Below, piece by piece: positions 1 to 11,139 of a DNA stretch of 64,000 nt. This DNA comes from Eutreptiella sp. 'Long Island Sound 2002' (lineage: Eukaryota; Euglenozoa; Euglenophyceae; Eutreptiales; Eutreptiaceae): the NCBI GenBank assembly GCA_964036045.1, contig OZ038384.1, positions 33,529,997-33,593,996 on the forward strand, read 5' to 3'. Within the stretch, counting starts at the first letter, position 1; each line of letters begins with the position of its first letter. The notes below the pieces were generated by a model. That model did no database searches. It was not told where the DNA came from and saw only the letters and a list, made by a program, of their open reading frames with translations. The position numbers and the translations under genes are program-made.

Positions 1-375
1 GTACCCAACATGGGCGTAAGCACGTCGCAAGCACGGCGCAGGCACGAGGCGCGGCACTTGTCCCTCTGCAGGGGGGGGGGGATTGCCGTGTGGCTCCCGT
101 CGTCGCCCTTCCTACCCAGCGTTCGCACCCCCGGTGCCCCCCCCGCTGGGGCTTGCACGGCGCGTGCTTCCTACGGGCACGGTCGTGTGGTCCGTCCCGC
201 ACCCTCTCTCCGCTGCCTCCCCATCTTGCCGCTTTGTCCTCGGGGGGGGGGGGGGCGCTGTCCGCCCCTCCCTACCTTCATCCCCCACCCTTGGGGGGGC
301 GGAGGTGTGTGGGGGGGGGGGGGGGACCTTGTCGTCACCCCTTCGTTGCACGCATGTCGATTTCGTGTACCCTAG
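1..375 (+). other. Probable intron upstream of the LHC exon
   Basis: GC-rich sequence with runs of 9 to 14 G. Frames stay open through it, but the translations are low-complexity and lack any LHC helix, while the LHC similarity starts exactly after the AG at 374-375. Read as intron; the upstream exon is outside the window. Confidence 0.5.
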
Positions 376-810
376 TGGCAAGCAATTTGACCCTCTGGGT
401 TTGGCCGACGACCCTGACACGGCTGCCGAACTGAAGGTGAAGGAGATCAAGAAGGGCCGATTGGCGATGCTCTCCTTGTTCGGCTGCTATGTGCAGGCTG
501 CCGTCACCGGCCAGGGCCCTGTTGAGCACTGGGCCTCCCACAATGCTGATCCGTTCGCGGTGAACGGGTTGACCCTTGAGATTATCGGCCAGTACACGCC
601 GTCTGTGGCCATGTTCACAGATGCTGGGAAGCAGAAGGAGCCCCAGGTGGATTTGTCGGACTGGGGTGGTCCTCACCGCAAGAGGTGGTTGGGCCCCAAC
701 GCTGCGGACAGCTACGTCCGTGACTACTTGACCGGTGGGTACCCTGGTGACTACGGTTGGGGCAACGCTGGGCTTGCTGCAGGCCCCAAAGCCTTCGAGC
801 CAGCACGTGG
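376..810 (+). CDS. LHC chlorophyll a/b-binding polyprotein, internal exon
   Basis: Light-harvesting antenna protein of the thylakoid membrane. The exon encodes about 144 residues. It opens with the [11 protein letters not shown] stretch and the third LHC membrane helix, whose EIKKGRLAM motif carries the chlorophyll-ligand Glu and the GRxAM signature, followed by the short ADPF amphipathic helix. After a linker (TPSVAMF to about QVDLSDW) it continues, with no stop and no transit peptide, into the N-terminal part of a second LHC unit: RKRWLGP, then [12 protein letters not shown] and [10 protein letters not shown]. This is an LHC polyprotein junction, known from Euglena and dinoflagellates. The acceptor is the CCTAG ending at 375 (phase 2). 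The donor is probably GTAGCA at 811, also phase 2, with GTGGGT at 807 as the alternative; a stop at 812 closes the unspliced frame. The flanking exons were not found in the window. The family call is secure; which LHC class it is remains open. Confidence 0.85.
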
Positions 811-1183
811 GTAGCATCGCCATCTTCAATCTCGTCTTGTGCCCATGCTTGCTGCTTTGTTTCTTGGTTGCTGCAGTGCTGCACCCCTAGGAGTTGTGCT
901 TGCTTGTTGCAGTGCTGCAGCTCTGCCATGCCTTGACCCTTACCGCCGGCGAACAAACGGGCCAGCGCTCGTCGCCGTTGCTAATGCTAACGCTCTGCAG
1001 TTGCCACTGCCCCCAAAGCCTGGTTGGTCGGTATCCCCGTTCATCTGGGTCCTCCGTCAAGCTGTGGGCCACCTCAGGCAGCCCTGGGACCTACGGGATC
1101 GAGCAAGGCAGGAACCACCTGTCGGTGCGAGATGCCCGGTAACACCAGTAGACGGCATGATAAGTGGTTATGACTATGACTAT

Positions 1184-1233
<50 letters not shown>

Positions 1234-1857
1234 TCTAATCTACACCCCTCTCCCATGCCGACGTTGCTATTTGTCTTAGATGCCTCACAAGGAAAGTAGG
1301 GGTGTTACTCATGTGTGTGTTGTGGATAAGCGGAGAGGCGCACCCAAATGTGACACTCTTGTCGGGCACCTCCGAACGGTTGGCTATGCGGCCCAGGTGT
1401 GATCCGACGGTTCGCACCGCCCCTCACCCCAATGCGGGGGAGGGTAGCATCGGCTTGGGTATTCGCAGCCGCACTGCGAACCTCAGGGGGGTGGGCTCCT
1501 GAGGTGGGTTAGATTTACAACAGACACCCATATATAGGGCTGGGGGTTGAAAGGCTAGTGCGGACGTGTGGCCATAGAAACTTGGGTCGGTGGCTTTGGA
1601 CCACACCGCCATGAAGGTACATCACACCTCCCCGCTTACACCCCATTTGCACAACCCTTCTTCCCCCTCAAACAAAAGGTGATTTGGTTCCTTGGGACAC
1701 TTTCTAAGCAGGGTGTCATCGGCTTGGGTATTCGTTGGTAGTGATATTGGGACCCTTAGGAGGGTGTTGCGACCGGCGATAATGGGGTGAGGGACCACCA
1801 TGGGACATTATGGTTGCGCTTTTATTTAATTGCGGCAATCCGCGGTGGTGGTGCTAT
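811..1857. other. Presumed LHC intron or intergenic sequence; no gene seen
   Basis: The next LHC module (the xxRxAELIHxRWAMLG region expected after KAFE) is not present in any frame here. The stretch holds a TA microsatellite at about 1185-1231 and otherwise nothing I can name. Confidence 0.4.
1185..1231. repeat. TA dinucleotide microsatellite
   Basis: A run of about 23 TA units preceded by TATGAC repeats. Confidence 0.95.
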
Positions 1858-1940
1858 CCAAAATGGGCTAGGACCACTTTTAGGGAAAACACATTTTTGA
1901 CCCATTTTCGACCCATTTTTGGTCCCAAAATGGCCCATTT

Positions 1941-2677
1941 TCAAGGCATTTTTGCATAATTGCAGGGCCCAAACTGGGTGTGGGTCAAGGCATTTTTGCA
2001 TAATTGCAGGGCTCAAATGCGGGTGGGGGTGGATCATCAGCACGCAACAAACGACTTTTGTATAGCGCCTCGTCTTGCGGAATCTGGCGCTCACAGCATG
2101 GACAGTTCATTTTCAAGGCATTTTTGCATAATTGCAGGGCCCAAACAGGGTGTGGGTCAAGGCATTTTAGCATAATTGCAGAGCCCAAACAGGTGTGGGG
2201 GTGGATCATCAGCACGCAACAAACAATTTTTATGTAGCGCTCGTCTTGCGGAATCTGGCGCTCACAGCATGGACGGTCATTTTCAAGGCATTTTTGCATA
2301 ATTGCAGGGCCCAAACTGGGTGTGGGTCAAGGCATTTTTGCATAATTGCAGGGCTCAAATGCGGGTGGGGGTGGATCATCAGCACGCAACAAACGACTTT
2401 TGTATAGCGCCTCGTCTTGCGGAATCTGGCGCTCACAGCATGGACAGTTCATTTTCAAGGCATTTTTGCATAATTGCAGGGCCCAAACTGGGTGTGGGTC
2501 AAGGCATTTTAGCATAATTGCGAGGCCCGAACGGGTGTGGGGGTGGATCGTCAGCACGCAACAAACGACTTTTGTATAGCGCCTCGTCTTGCGGAATCTG
2601 GCGCTCACAGCATGGACAGTTCATTTTCAAGGCATTTTTGCATAATTGCAGGGCCCAAACTGGGTGTGGGTCAAGGT
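1941..2677 (+). repeat. 172-bp tandem repeat in a two-unit higher-order pattern
   Basis: Units starting TCAAGGCATTTT begin at 1941, 2113, 2283, 2455 and 2627, giving spacings of 172, 170, 172 and 172. Each contains GCATAATTGCAGGGC and a GCGGAATCTGGCGCTCACAG block. Units 1+2 match units 3+4 more closely than neighbours match each other, so there is a higher-order period near 342 bp. Short open frames inside it are periodic artefacts. Confidence 0.9.
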
Positions 2678-2724
2678 AATTGATGACCTCCTTACACTTG
2701 TGTGAGCATAATTGATGACCTCCT

Positions 2725-3253
2725 TACACTTGTGTGAGCATTCCAATTGGTCCGGAATCGCTTTTGGGAAAACTCGTTTTTGACCCATTTTTGACCCATT
2801 TTTGGTCCGAAAACGGCCCCTTTTCAAGGCATTTTGGGATTTTCCATGGGCCAAAATGCGTCCCAATGGGCTCACATTGGGCTAAAAACACTTGTTTGAG
2901 CATCCAAAATGGGCTAGGACCACTTTTAGGGAAAAGACATTTTTGACCCATTTTCGACCCATTTTTGGTCCCAAAATGGCCCATTTTCAAGGCATTTTGA
3001 GATTTTCCATGACCGAAAACCCGTGGCCACGGGCTCAAAATGGGCTAAAACCACTTGTTTGAGCATCATAGATGGTCCAGGATCCTTTTTGGAAAAACGC
3101 GGTTTTGACCCATTTTTGACGCATTGTTGGTCCCGAAACGGCCCATTTTCAAGGCATTTTGGGATTTTCCATGGCCCAAAACGCGCCACCACGGGCTCAA
3201 AACGGCCTAAAAACACTTGTTTGAGCATCCCAAGTGGTTTGGGAACAACTTTG
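2725..3253 (+). repeat. 164-bp degenerate tandem repeat
   Basis: Three units plus a partial one, beginning near 2725, 2887, 3052 and 3215. Each starts ACTTGTTTGAGCAT and contains TTTTGACCCATTTTTG and CAAGGCATTTTGGGATTTTC. Part of the same unit also lies at 1858-1955, before the 172-bp array, so the two repeats are interleaved. Inverted relatives lie at about 12790-13080. Confidence 0.85.
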
Positions 3254-3953
3254 GAAAAAATCATTTTTTTCGCCCTGAGGACCCTGCGGACCCACCGTTG
3301 GCCCCCACGGTGCGTGGGCTGGCCGGCCCTCCGGCTGCTTCAAGTGACCACTGGTACCGGGGTCTACGTGTCTCGTTGGGCGATTCTGAGGCTTGAAAAC
3401 CATAAAAAGTGGGGGGTTGCGGGTGGACTAGGTGCCCTCGGAATTCGTTTTTGAGCCACGTAGCCCAAGATACGGCCCGTTGTTGGTTTCGGGGTGTTGG
3501 TGCACATTGCGCAGTTTTTGGAGCTTTTTGGCGCCTTTTTGGGCCGTTTCTCGGACATATCGTGGAGTTAGAGGGCACCAAAGGTCCCTTGGTCACGAGA
3601 AAGTCAAGCCGCACGTGGGTGTAGGAGCCGTTTGCCTTCGTTTGGCTGTTTTGAACCCTTACTAGGGCTGTTTTGGGCGAAAAATGGCTGTTTTTGGCCC
3701 AAAACTGCGCAGATTTGGGAGGGCACCTCCCGACTTGGCGCCCCCGCCGCGGGCCGCCACCGGTGAGTTTCTGGCTCAAAACTTGGATTTGGCAAGGCCA
3801 CCACCTAGGCTCTAGGATAGCAAAAGTAGAGTCAGGCCCGAGGCGTTGGGAAGGTGCAATGGCCAAAACGGCACGGAGACGTGCTTGTTGCTTGTTGCTT
3901 GTTGCTTGTTGTTGTTGTTGCTTGTTAGCTAAATTTAAGGGGAGAGGGGTGTA
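3254..3953 (+). mobile_element. Dispersed repeat, copy 1, with GTTGCTT-rich tail
   Basis: About 700 bp whose translated frames match, with the same order and wording, the minus strand of 12118-12800 (phrases resembling FGPFLGHI, ELEGxK, SSRTW, LRLAVLN). The likely 3' end carries GTTGCTT repeats (about 3885-3930) followed by the TA microsatellite; the other copy ends in GCTTG repeats. A simple-repeat tail suggests a non-LTR or SINE-like retroelement, but no reverse transcriptase is visible, so the class is inferred. Confidence 0.5.
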
Positions 3954-4120
<167 letters not shown>

Positions 4121-4139
4121 AGCACGTTTGCAACGGCAA

Positions 4140-5740
4140 GCGGATTGTTCACTCATCCCGTGATCCACAAAAACCACAAATATTGGCACGGAACCGTTCC
4201 GCTTGTCCTTCGATGTGGTGACCACATCGAATGTGTTGCCCAATGTGCGTGCATAGCACTCGATGCGGCACCGTGTCTTGGCGAATTTTGGCATTTCACA
4301 CTGTTCCGACCACTCTCCCTTGCCATCTCATTATTAGTAGGTGTAGTGGGCATGCAGGGATAGGGATCCCGTGGGACAATGGGCACTACAATGGGAGCAC
4401 AATGAATGCACCACTCAGCCAATGCCTTCGATTTTTCTGGTCACCTGGTAGCACTTGTTCTCCACAGTGCTCTCCAGGGTAACAAATTGGAAATGCTCGC
4501 CGCGCACTTTCACTATAGCGGGGACATGAATGGGAGCGTGAAACACAGTGGCAAAGACACGGCCGACGTGCATCCAGTTGCAAAGCCACACTTGGAGACA
4601 ACGGCGGCGACGTCTGTGACGTCCTTGGCGAGTAGCACTAGCCCAAGAGATAAGGCAGAGAAAAGCATCGCGAACACGCGAGGCATGCGGCAGCATCAAG
4701 ACCACGACAAATTCAAAGCCAAAACGATGTACATGCTCGTTGGTTACGTTATGTGGAAAACCATTGTTGCATTGCCATGGAGCGGCACTGTGTCCACACG
4801 GGAAGGGTCACCATCTTGAGGAGCGTCTCCACCGGTTGAAATTCTTTGGCATACAACGGAATCGCCATCCTCACATTACAAATAGTTGGGCAGCAAGACA
4901 CACATGAACCCCAAACCCAAAATGCGCCGGCCCTCAACAGCCACAAACACTAGGGCGCCAGCCGATGCCACGAGTAAAACAGGTAGGCAATCTTGACAAT
5001 TAGAGCCACGGGATCCTTCAGCTAAACGTAAAGAACCGCTCTCAAACGTCAGGCATCCTAATTGGTCAATGAAAACATTGCCCAATCCATGCCAACCGGC
5101 ACTTCCCAAACGTCATTGCACAATTGTTTGCCACCAAACATCAAATGTGAGGGGCCGACATGTAACGTTCGTTGCGTGGAGACCCCTTTCACACGACACG
5201 CATTGTCTTTGGCCACATGTGCCAAATCGCCCGCCCCATTTGCCTAGGACGAAACTATTTGGACGTATAAACACACACCGTTCCAGAGGGTGAGTTGACG
5301 CACCGGCACCCTTCCCACAATAGCCCGCAGCCTGGTTTGCAACGTGGCGGCATGCGCTTGCCTGCCTACCAACACCCCTAGGGTCTCAAGGGCGCCAACC
5401 CTCCTCAATGGTGCCGGCCCCCAACCGTGGCACACTGTAGAACACCCAAAACATGCACAACGCAAAACTCCACCGCCAGAGCCACAACCAGAGCCAACGA
5501 GCGAGACCTCCGGAACGTGCGCGGCATGGAAGGCGCACGCAAGGCAAAAAGAGAACGCCGCGGACATGAAGAACACTAGAGCCCCCCCATACAACCGGTT
5601 CTACTGTCGAAAATCTCAAAGTTGGAAAAGACGGAATACACGGTTGGGATGGGCACCCTCGAAAACCCCAAACTCAACTTTTAAGTCCAGAGTGTGTCCA
5701 ATGTACTACGTGCCCCGTGGAGCCATAGCCAAGAGAACAT
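4140..5740 (-). pseudogene. Decayed membrane-protein-like coding sequence
   Basis: I do not recognise the family. The minus strand holds protein-like blocks in shifting frames, for example GHTLDLKVEFGVFEGAHP near 5650-5700, WSFALCMFWVFYSVP near 5470, a hydrophobic segment near 4900-4980 (LPVLLVASAGALVFVAVEG), another near 4640-4690, and FHAPIHVPAIVKVRGEHF near 4480. Changes of frame and stops separate them, so no intact protein can be read. The hydrophobic blocks suggest a multi-pass membrane protein. The blocks upstream in the duplicated segment (5799-6650) appear to belong to the same reading direction. Plus-strand frames here look antisense. Confidence 0.4.
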
Positions 5741-5934
5741 AGCGCCTATGGCCACAATGGACGGGCACGTACCATCCATTGCACTCGCAATACCAAAAGC
5801 AGTAAGGCAGCGCGCACGAATCCGCATGCAAACTTAGCACATTGTTGCTCCAGGGGATTCTGCCTTGCAATTTTGGTAGCCCCCCCCTCATCACTTGAGG
5901 TTTACCTTGTGCACACAACAAGAAAAGAGACGTT

Positions 5935-6651
5935 GTATCATCCCCCCCCGGTGTCCTTGAAACTTGCCTTTGCGCCATGCCGCAACTCATCGTCAAACTT
6001 GAAAGCTTGGAAGGGAGGGTACAAGTTCTCTCATCGCTCACTGCCCCCTAGCAGCCACCGGCCGGACAATTCGTTGCGGCGTGCACTCCCCCCCACTAGG
6101 CAGTGGACGTACCGGGCGCCATGCCTCGATGTTCCTTCCACATCAATGGGTATGCCAAAAAGTCGCCAGTCACCAAGCTGCATGACGTCCGATGGCGGCG
6201 GCAGATGGCATTTGCATAGATGCTCCAACCGGTCCGGCAGGGAGCAGCGAGCTCCAGCCATAGCCGTTTCCCCACCAGTATGCGCCGTGAAGGCCCGGCA
6301 CTCCGGTGAGGCTACCTTCCCGAGTATGCCGTGCACTTGCCCTCTCACCACATTGTAGGTCATGTGCCCCAAAAGGTAGTGTGCTTCCATCCTGAAGAGA
6401 TGCAATCACCCCATTCGCCACACGACCATCACCAATATCTCCTTCGTGCTCCGCTCGGGGTCAATTGTCTGGGTGATGTTCGTCTCCGAGGCAAGGACTA
6501 TTTGCGCAGTAGCGAGCAGTTGTTGGACGGTGTACGGAGCGGCAAGCCCCTTGCAAACGATTTGGTGGGGGCTTTTTAGAGAGCTCCGTTGAGAGCAACT
6601 TGTCAACAAATGAAAAGCCTCTTTGGGGCGGGGGCCATCCCCGTGCCCCAT
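5935..6651 (-). pseudogene. Decayed coding frame in duplication copy A
   Basis: One minus-strand frame stays protein-like for about 240 codons: an SLKSPHQIVCKG stretch, then TVQQLLATAQIVLASETNIT, ECRAFTAHTGG, LFGIPIDVEG and NLYPPFQAFKFDDELRHG. It is broken by TGA at about 6406 and 6031, and the frame is lost at the C runs near 5941 and 5881. The family is not recognised. Copy B (about 9180-9904) has the same stops plus an extra frameshift, so the decay came before the duplication. Confidence 0.4.
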
Positions 6652-6991
6652 TGTGCTTTACCCAAAACCCGCAAACATGCCATAGTGGTTGACTCACGGG
6701 AACACACATGCATGCAAATGGCAAAGTGAAAATCCATTACTTCATAAGTTCACCACGGCTTCAAAACTGGTATGAAAATCATGTGAATTCGTGCGAACTT
6801 CCTAGAACTTTGTACTATCATCGGAGTATGAATGAGCGACGGAACGCGAAGTTCGTACTAACTTCATACAAACTTCATACCCGTTTCATACGAATTCACG
6901 CGAATTGCAGCCTCTCTTGTGCTACTACACACCATGGCAGCCGGTGGTCCAGAGGTATGCCCGTGGAATAGTTGCCTGAATTGGCATTGGT

Positions 6992-7498
6992 TCAAACCTT
7001 GCTGTGTTCTACACCGAGGTTCCATCGGAGAGCCGCCGAATTGGTGTGCATGAACACTTCAAGGTGATCTACTGTTGAGTGTGCGCAAGGCATACATGAT
7101 ATCCTTTGTTCCGATGCAAGCGGTAGAATGCACATAATTTTTGGACGGTCCGATTGAAAGGTTCCAAATAATGACAAAAAAATCAACACCTTTAAGTGCT
7201 CGCACCACATGCAACAACAACACTCTTTACTTCTAGCAATGGAAAGAGATATGGAATGATGAAAACGAATCATAACATCTTCGAAATAATATAAAGAGGT
7301 TACCGGACCGTGCATAATGTGGTATTGATGTGAGGTAAGTACATCGAGTGGGAAAGTATACCGTGAAGGTAGGATGAAATGGAATCCTCTTCCCACAAGA
7401 AGAAAAGAGGATACCATCGCCGTTCTATTAGTAAAATTACGCGAATCGCGAAGATGATGATGAAAGGGCACCATAGCTTGCAGGTCTATCAAAAGCAA
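6992..7498 (-). CDS. Hypothetical 168-aa open frame, copy A
   Basis: An open frame kept in both duplication copies with only a few amino-acid changes. It is rich in His, Phe and Cys (a CCCC run), has no domain I recognise and no convincing signal peptide. Because the duplication is recent, its survival in both copies is weak evidence for coding. Confidence 0.2.
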   Translation of the reverse strand: MLLIDLQAMVPFHHHLRDSRNFTNRTAMVSSFLLVGRGFHFILPSRYTFPLDVLTSHQYHIMHGPVTSLYYFEDVMIRFHHSISLSIARSKECCCCMWCEHLKVLIFLSLFGTFQSDRPKIMCILPLASEQRISCMPCAHSTVDHLEVFMHTNSAALRWNLGVEHSKV

Positions 7499-7889
7499 AA
7501 TTGGATCACAACACCAGGAAATGCACGTTAGACCTCAATGTCTTGTAGCCAAGGGGTCACTATAATCCTTGCTCAAAGAGACCTTAAGTCCGTCACCATC
7601 CTCCCTCAGTGTGTGTGCACAATGCGCACAATTTCCCCAGGCGTCGGTAACCCGACTACCACACCCGAGGGAAGCGTGTCCTAACCGTGCCAACAATGGG
7701 TGTCATGTTGGCAAATGCAATGCGGCACACCGTAGGTTTCATGGCGATGTCAATAACATGCCGTGCAGAGTCCACTCCGATTGCATGCCCCGCCCCCTGT
7801 GGATGTTGTGCGGCCTTCAGAAGCATATCCGCCCCTATGGGGCGGCCTAACAAACAAAATCCCTCATTGCACTCACTTGGGCCGACTTG

Positions 7890-8497
7890 AGAACCGCATT
7901 CAATGTGGCCCTAGACACACTACTATATGTGTCCGGTCCTAGGCAGTTACCTGCCTCACTTGAATTAGCCCCGTCATGGACCCAGTGCTCCAGTGACCCA
8001 AAGACTAGATCCTAGAGAGCAATGACCCCACGAGCGCGGGCGTTGAGCACTGCCGGGGCACAATAACCGTTGATGAGGTTACCACCTGCCTCGTGGAGTG
8101 GGGTACAAACGGGCACTAGCACAATCAATTGCACCAATGATGGCGATGGGCTTGTGCCAAGCAGCCCCGCGGCGAACGGCATCACTCTGGGTGGCCTGTG
8201 GACTAAGAGGAGGGAGCCTGCGGGAGGTACACAATGTAGAATGCAGCACATGGCATGATAGCAATAAGGCGCTTGAAACGTATAAGCATAACACTTTCAA
8301 TGCGATGGAAGGACGTGATCCTGTTGTTGAGAGTAGTGTGTGGCAATTGTCATGAATTCCAACTCGGTGGTGGGAGGGTGGCCTGAGAGGAGGGGGCGGA
8401 CATTTGCCAGCCAATCCCTTACCATGGCAGCACTGAAGGCGTGACTGGTGCCGGTCCCACATGAGAAGAGACAACTAACCGATATAGGGTAGCCCAA
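7890..8497 (-). pseudogene. DDE transposase remnant (PIF/Harbinger-like), copy A
   Basis: The minus strand contains PIAIIGAIDC, which resembles the first-Asp motif (GAIDGTH or GAIDCTH) of Harbinger DDE_Tnp_4 transposases. About 50 codons on, in another frame, is FGSLEHWVHD, which resembles the second-Asp block (GSxHD). Between them are LINGYCAPAVLNARARGVIA residues. Frameshifts and a TAG before DLVFGS break it. The third acidic residue was not located. Superfamily inferred from two motifs only. Confidence 0.35.
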
Positions 8498-8727
8498 ACC
8501 CTAACGTGAGCACTAACGCCATATGTTGATTGAGGCGAAGGACACACCAGTGGTCCCGAAAAACGTGCAATGCGGGCATCTTCTATTGCTGGCACGACAA
8601 TAGAAACAATGATGACACACATGGTTCAATGCAACCCACAGTAATAGAAACAACTAACAACCATCAACAAACAACACCGTAATGCCGCGCGGAGTGCCGG
8701 CGACGGGTACAAGGCTGCCTTCCTGAG

Positions 8728-9037
8728 GGCCATGCCCTGGCCCTGGCCCGTCGGGAGCACTAGAAGGCACCGATGGCAGTCATCATGGCCATCACCGTGG
8801 TGGTGGAAACAAAAAACTTGCCCCCCACACCTACTATGGGACACCATATGTAGTCCATTGAGGGGGGGGGGGGTTGGCTGCTCTTAGCAAACAATTATTC
8901 AACTGGTCATAAGACGCAAAGGTGTGTTGGACAAAGCAAAGGGAGCAAACATGGTCCATGTCACGGATGGGCCGTCTCCTCGCTTTTGTACGCGACTCCC
9001 CCCCCCCAGGTAGAAATGTGCCAGAGGCCCCCAGGGG
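8728..9037. other. Spacer between duplication copies; no gene seen
   Basis: About 310 bp. The part at 8955-9010 is similar, inverted, to 13475-13530 (shared GTCGCGTAC and GAGGAGACGGCCC), so it shares sequence with the far flank of the duplicated region. Confidence 0.5.
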
Positions 9038-10244
9038 GCAGTAAGGCAGCGCGCACGTATCTGCATGCAAACTTAGCACATTGTTGCTCCAGGGGATTCT
9101 GCCTTGCAATTTTGGTAGCCCCCCCCCTCATCACTTGAGGTTTACCTTGTGCACACAACAAGAAAAGAGACATTGTATCACCCCCCCCCGGTGTCCTTGA
9201 AACTTGCCTTTGCGCCATGCCGCAACTCATCGTCAAACTTGAAAGCTTGGAAGGGCGGGTACAAGTTCTCTCATCGCTCACTGACCCCTAGCAGCCACCG
9301 GCCGGACAATTTGTTGCGGTGTGCACTCCCCCCCACTAGGCAGTGGACGTACCGGGCGCCATGCCTCGATGTTCCTTCCACATCAATGGGTATGCCAAAA
9401 AGTCGCCAGTCAAAAAGCTGCATGACGTCCGATGGCGGCAGCAGATGGCACTTGCATAGATGCTCGAACCGGTCCGGCAGGGAGCAGCGAGCTCCAGCCA
9501 TAGCCGTTTCCCCACCAGTATGCGCCGTGAAGGCCCGGCACTCCGGTTAGGCTACCTTCCCACGTATGCCGTGCACTTGCCCTCTCACCACATTGTAGGT
9601 CATGTGCCCCAAAAGGTAGTGTGCTTCCATCCTGAAGAGATGCAATCACCCCATTCGCCACACGACCATCACCAATATCTCCTTCGTGCTCCGCTCGGGG
9701 TCAATTGTCTGGGTGATGTTCGTCTCCGAGGTATGGACTATATGCGCAGTAGCGAGCAGTTGTTGGACGGTGTACGTAGCCAGTGGACGGAGCGGCAAAC
9801 CCCTTGCAAACGATTTGGTGGGGGCTTTTTAGAGAGCTCCGTTGAGAGCAACTTGTCAACAAATGAAAAGCCTCTTTGGGGCGGGGGCCATCCCCGTGCC
9901 CCATTGTGCTTTACCCAAAACCCGCAAACATGCCATAGTGGTTGACTCACGGGAACACACATGCATGCAAATGGCAAAGTGAAAATCCATTACTTCATAA
10001 GTTCACCACGGCTTCAAAACTGGTATGAAAATCATGTGAATTCGTGCGAACTTCCTACAACTTTGTACTATCATCGGAGTATGAATGAGCGACGGAACGC
10101 GAAGTTCGTACTAACTTCATACAAACTTCATACCCGTTTCATACGAATTCACGCGAATTGCAGCCTCTCTTGTGCTACTACACACCATGGCAGCCGGTGG
10201 TCCAGAGCTATGCCCGTGGAATAGTTGCCCGAATTGGCATTGGT

Positions 10245-10751
10245 TCAAACCTTGCTGTGTTCTACACCGAGGTTCCATCGGAGAGCCGCCGAATTGGTGT
10301 GCGTGAACACTTCAAGGTGATCTACTGTTGAGTGTGCGCAAGGCATACATGATATCCTTTGTTCCGATGCAAGCGGTAGAATGCACATAATTTTTGGACG
10401 GTCCGATTGAAAGGTTCCAAATAATGACAAAAAAATCAACACCTTTAAGTGCTCGCACCACATGCAACAACAACACTCTTTACTTCTAGCAATGGAAAGA
10501 GATATGGAATGATGAAAACTATTCATAACATCTTCGAAATAATATAAAGAGGTTACCGGACCGTGCATAATGTGGTATTGATGTGAGGTAAGTACATCGA
10601 GTGGGAAAGTATACCGTGAAGGTAGGATGAAATGGAATCCTCTTCCCACAAGAAGAAAAGAGGATACCATCGCCGTTCTATTAGTAAAATTACGCGAATC
10701 GCGAAGATGATGATGAAAGGGCACCATAGCTTGCAGGTCTATCAAAAGCAA
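10245..10751 (-). CDS. Hypothetical 168-aa open frame, copy B
   Basis: Counterpart of the frame at 6992-7498, differing at a few residues. Same caution applies. Confidence 0.2.
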   Translation of the reverse strand: MLLIDLQAMVPFHHHLRDSRNFTNRTAMVSSFLLVGRGFHFILPSRYTFPLDVLTSHQYHIMHGPVTSLYYFEDVMNSFHHSISLSIARSKECCCCMWCEHLKVLIFLSLFGTFQSDRPKIMCILPLASEQRISCMPCAHSTVDHLEVFTHTNSAALRWNLGVEHSKV

Positions 10752-11139
10752 AATTGGATCACTACACCAGGAAATGCACGTTAGACCTCAATGTCTTGTA
10801 GCCAAGGGGTCACTATAATCCTTGCCCAAAGAGACCTTAGGTCCGTCACCATCCTCCCTCAGTGTGTGTGCACAATGCGCACAATTTCCCCAGGCGTCGG
10901 TAACCCGACATACCACACCCGAGGGAAGCGTGTCCTAACCGTGCCAACAATGGGTGCCATGTTGGCAAATGCAATGCGGCACACCGTAGGTTTCATGGCG
11001 ATGTCAATAACATGCCGTGCAGAGTCCACTCCGATTGCCTGCCCCGCCCCCTGTGGATGTTGTGCGGCCTTCAGAAGAATATCCGCCCCTATGGGGCGGC
11101 CTAACAAACAAAATCCCTCATTGCACTCACTTGGGCCGA

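Larger units (their letters stand above)
5799..8727. repeat. 2.93-kb direct duplication, copy A
   Basis: Nearly identical to 9038-11981 in the same orientation, starting GCAGTAAGGCAGCGCGCACG and ending TGCCTTCCTGAG. Scattered substitutions and small indels separate the copies, including about 13 bp extra in copy B near 9775 and a one-base difference near 7662 versus 10909. Confidence 0.95.

Noticed and set aside
83-375. Open frame continuing upstream of the LHC similarity
   Set aside because: Low-complexity Pro/Gly translation; a good acceptor at 375 and loss of LHC similarity mark it as intron.
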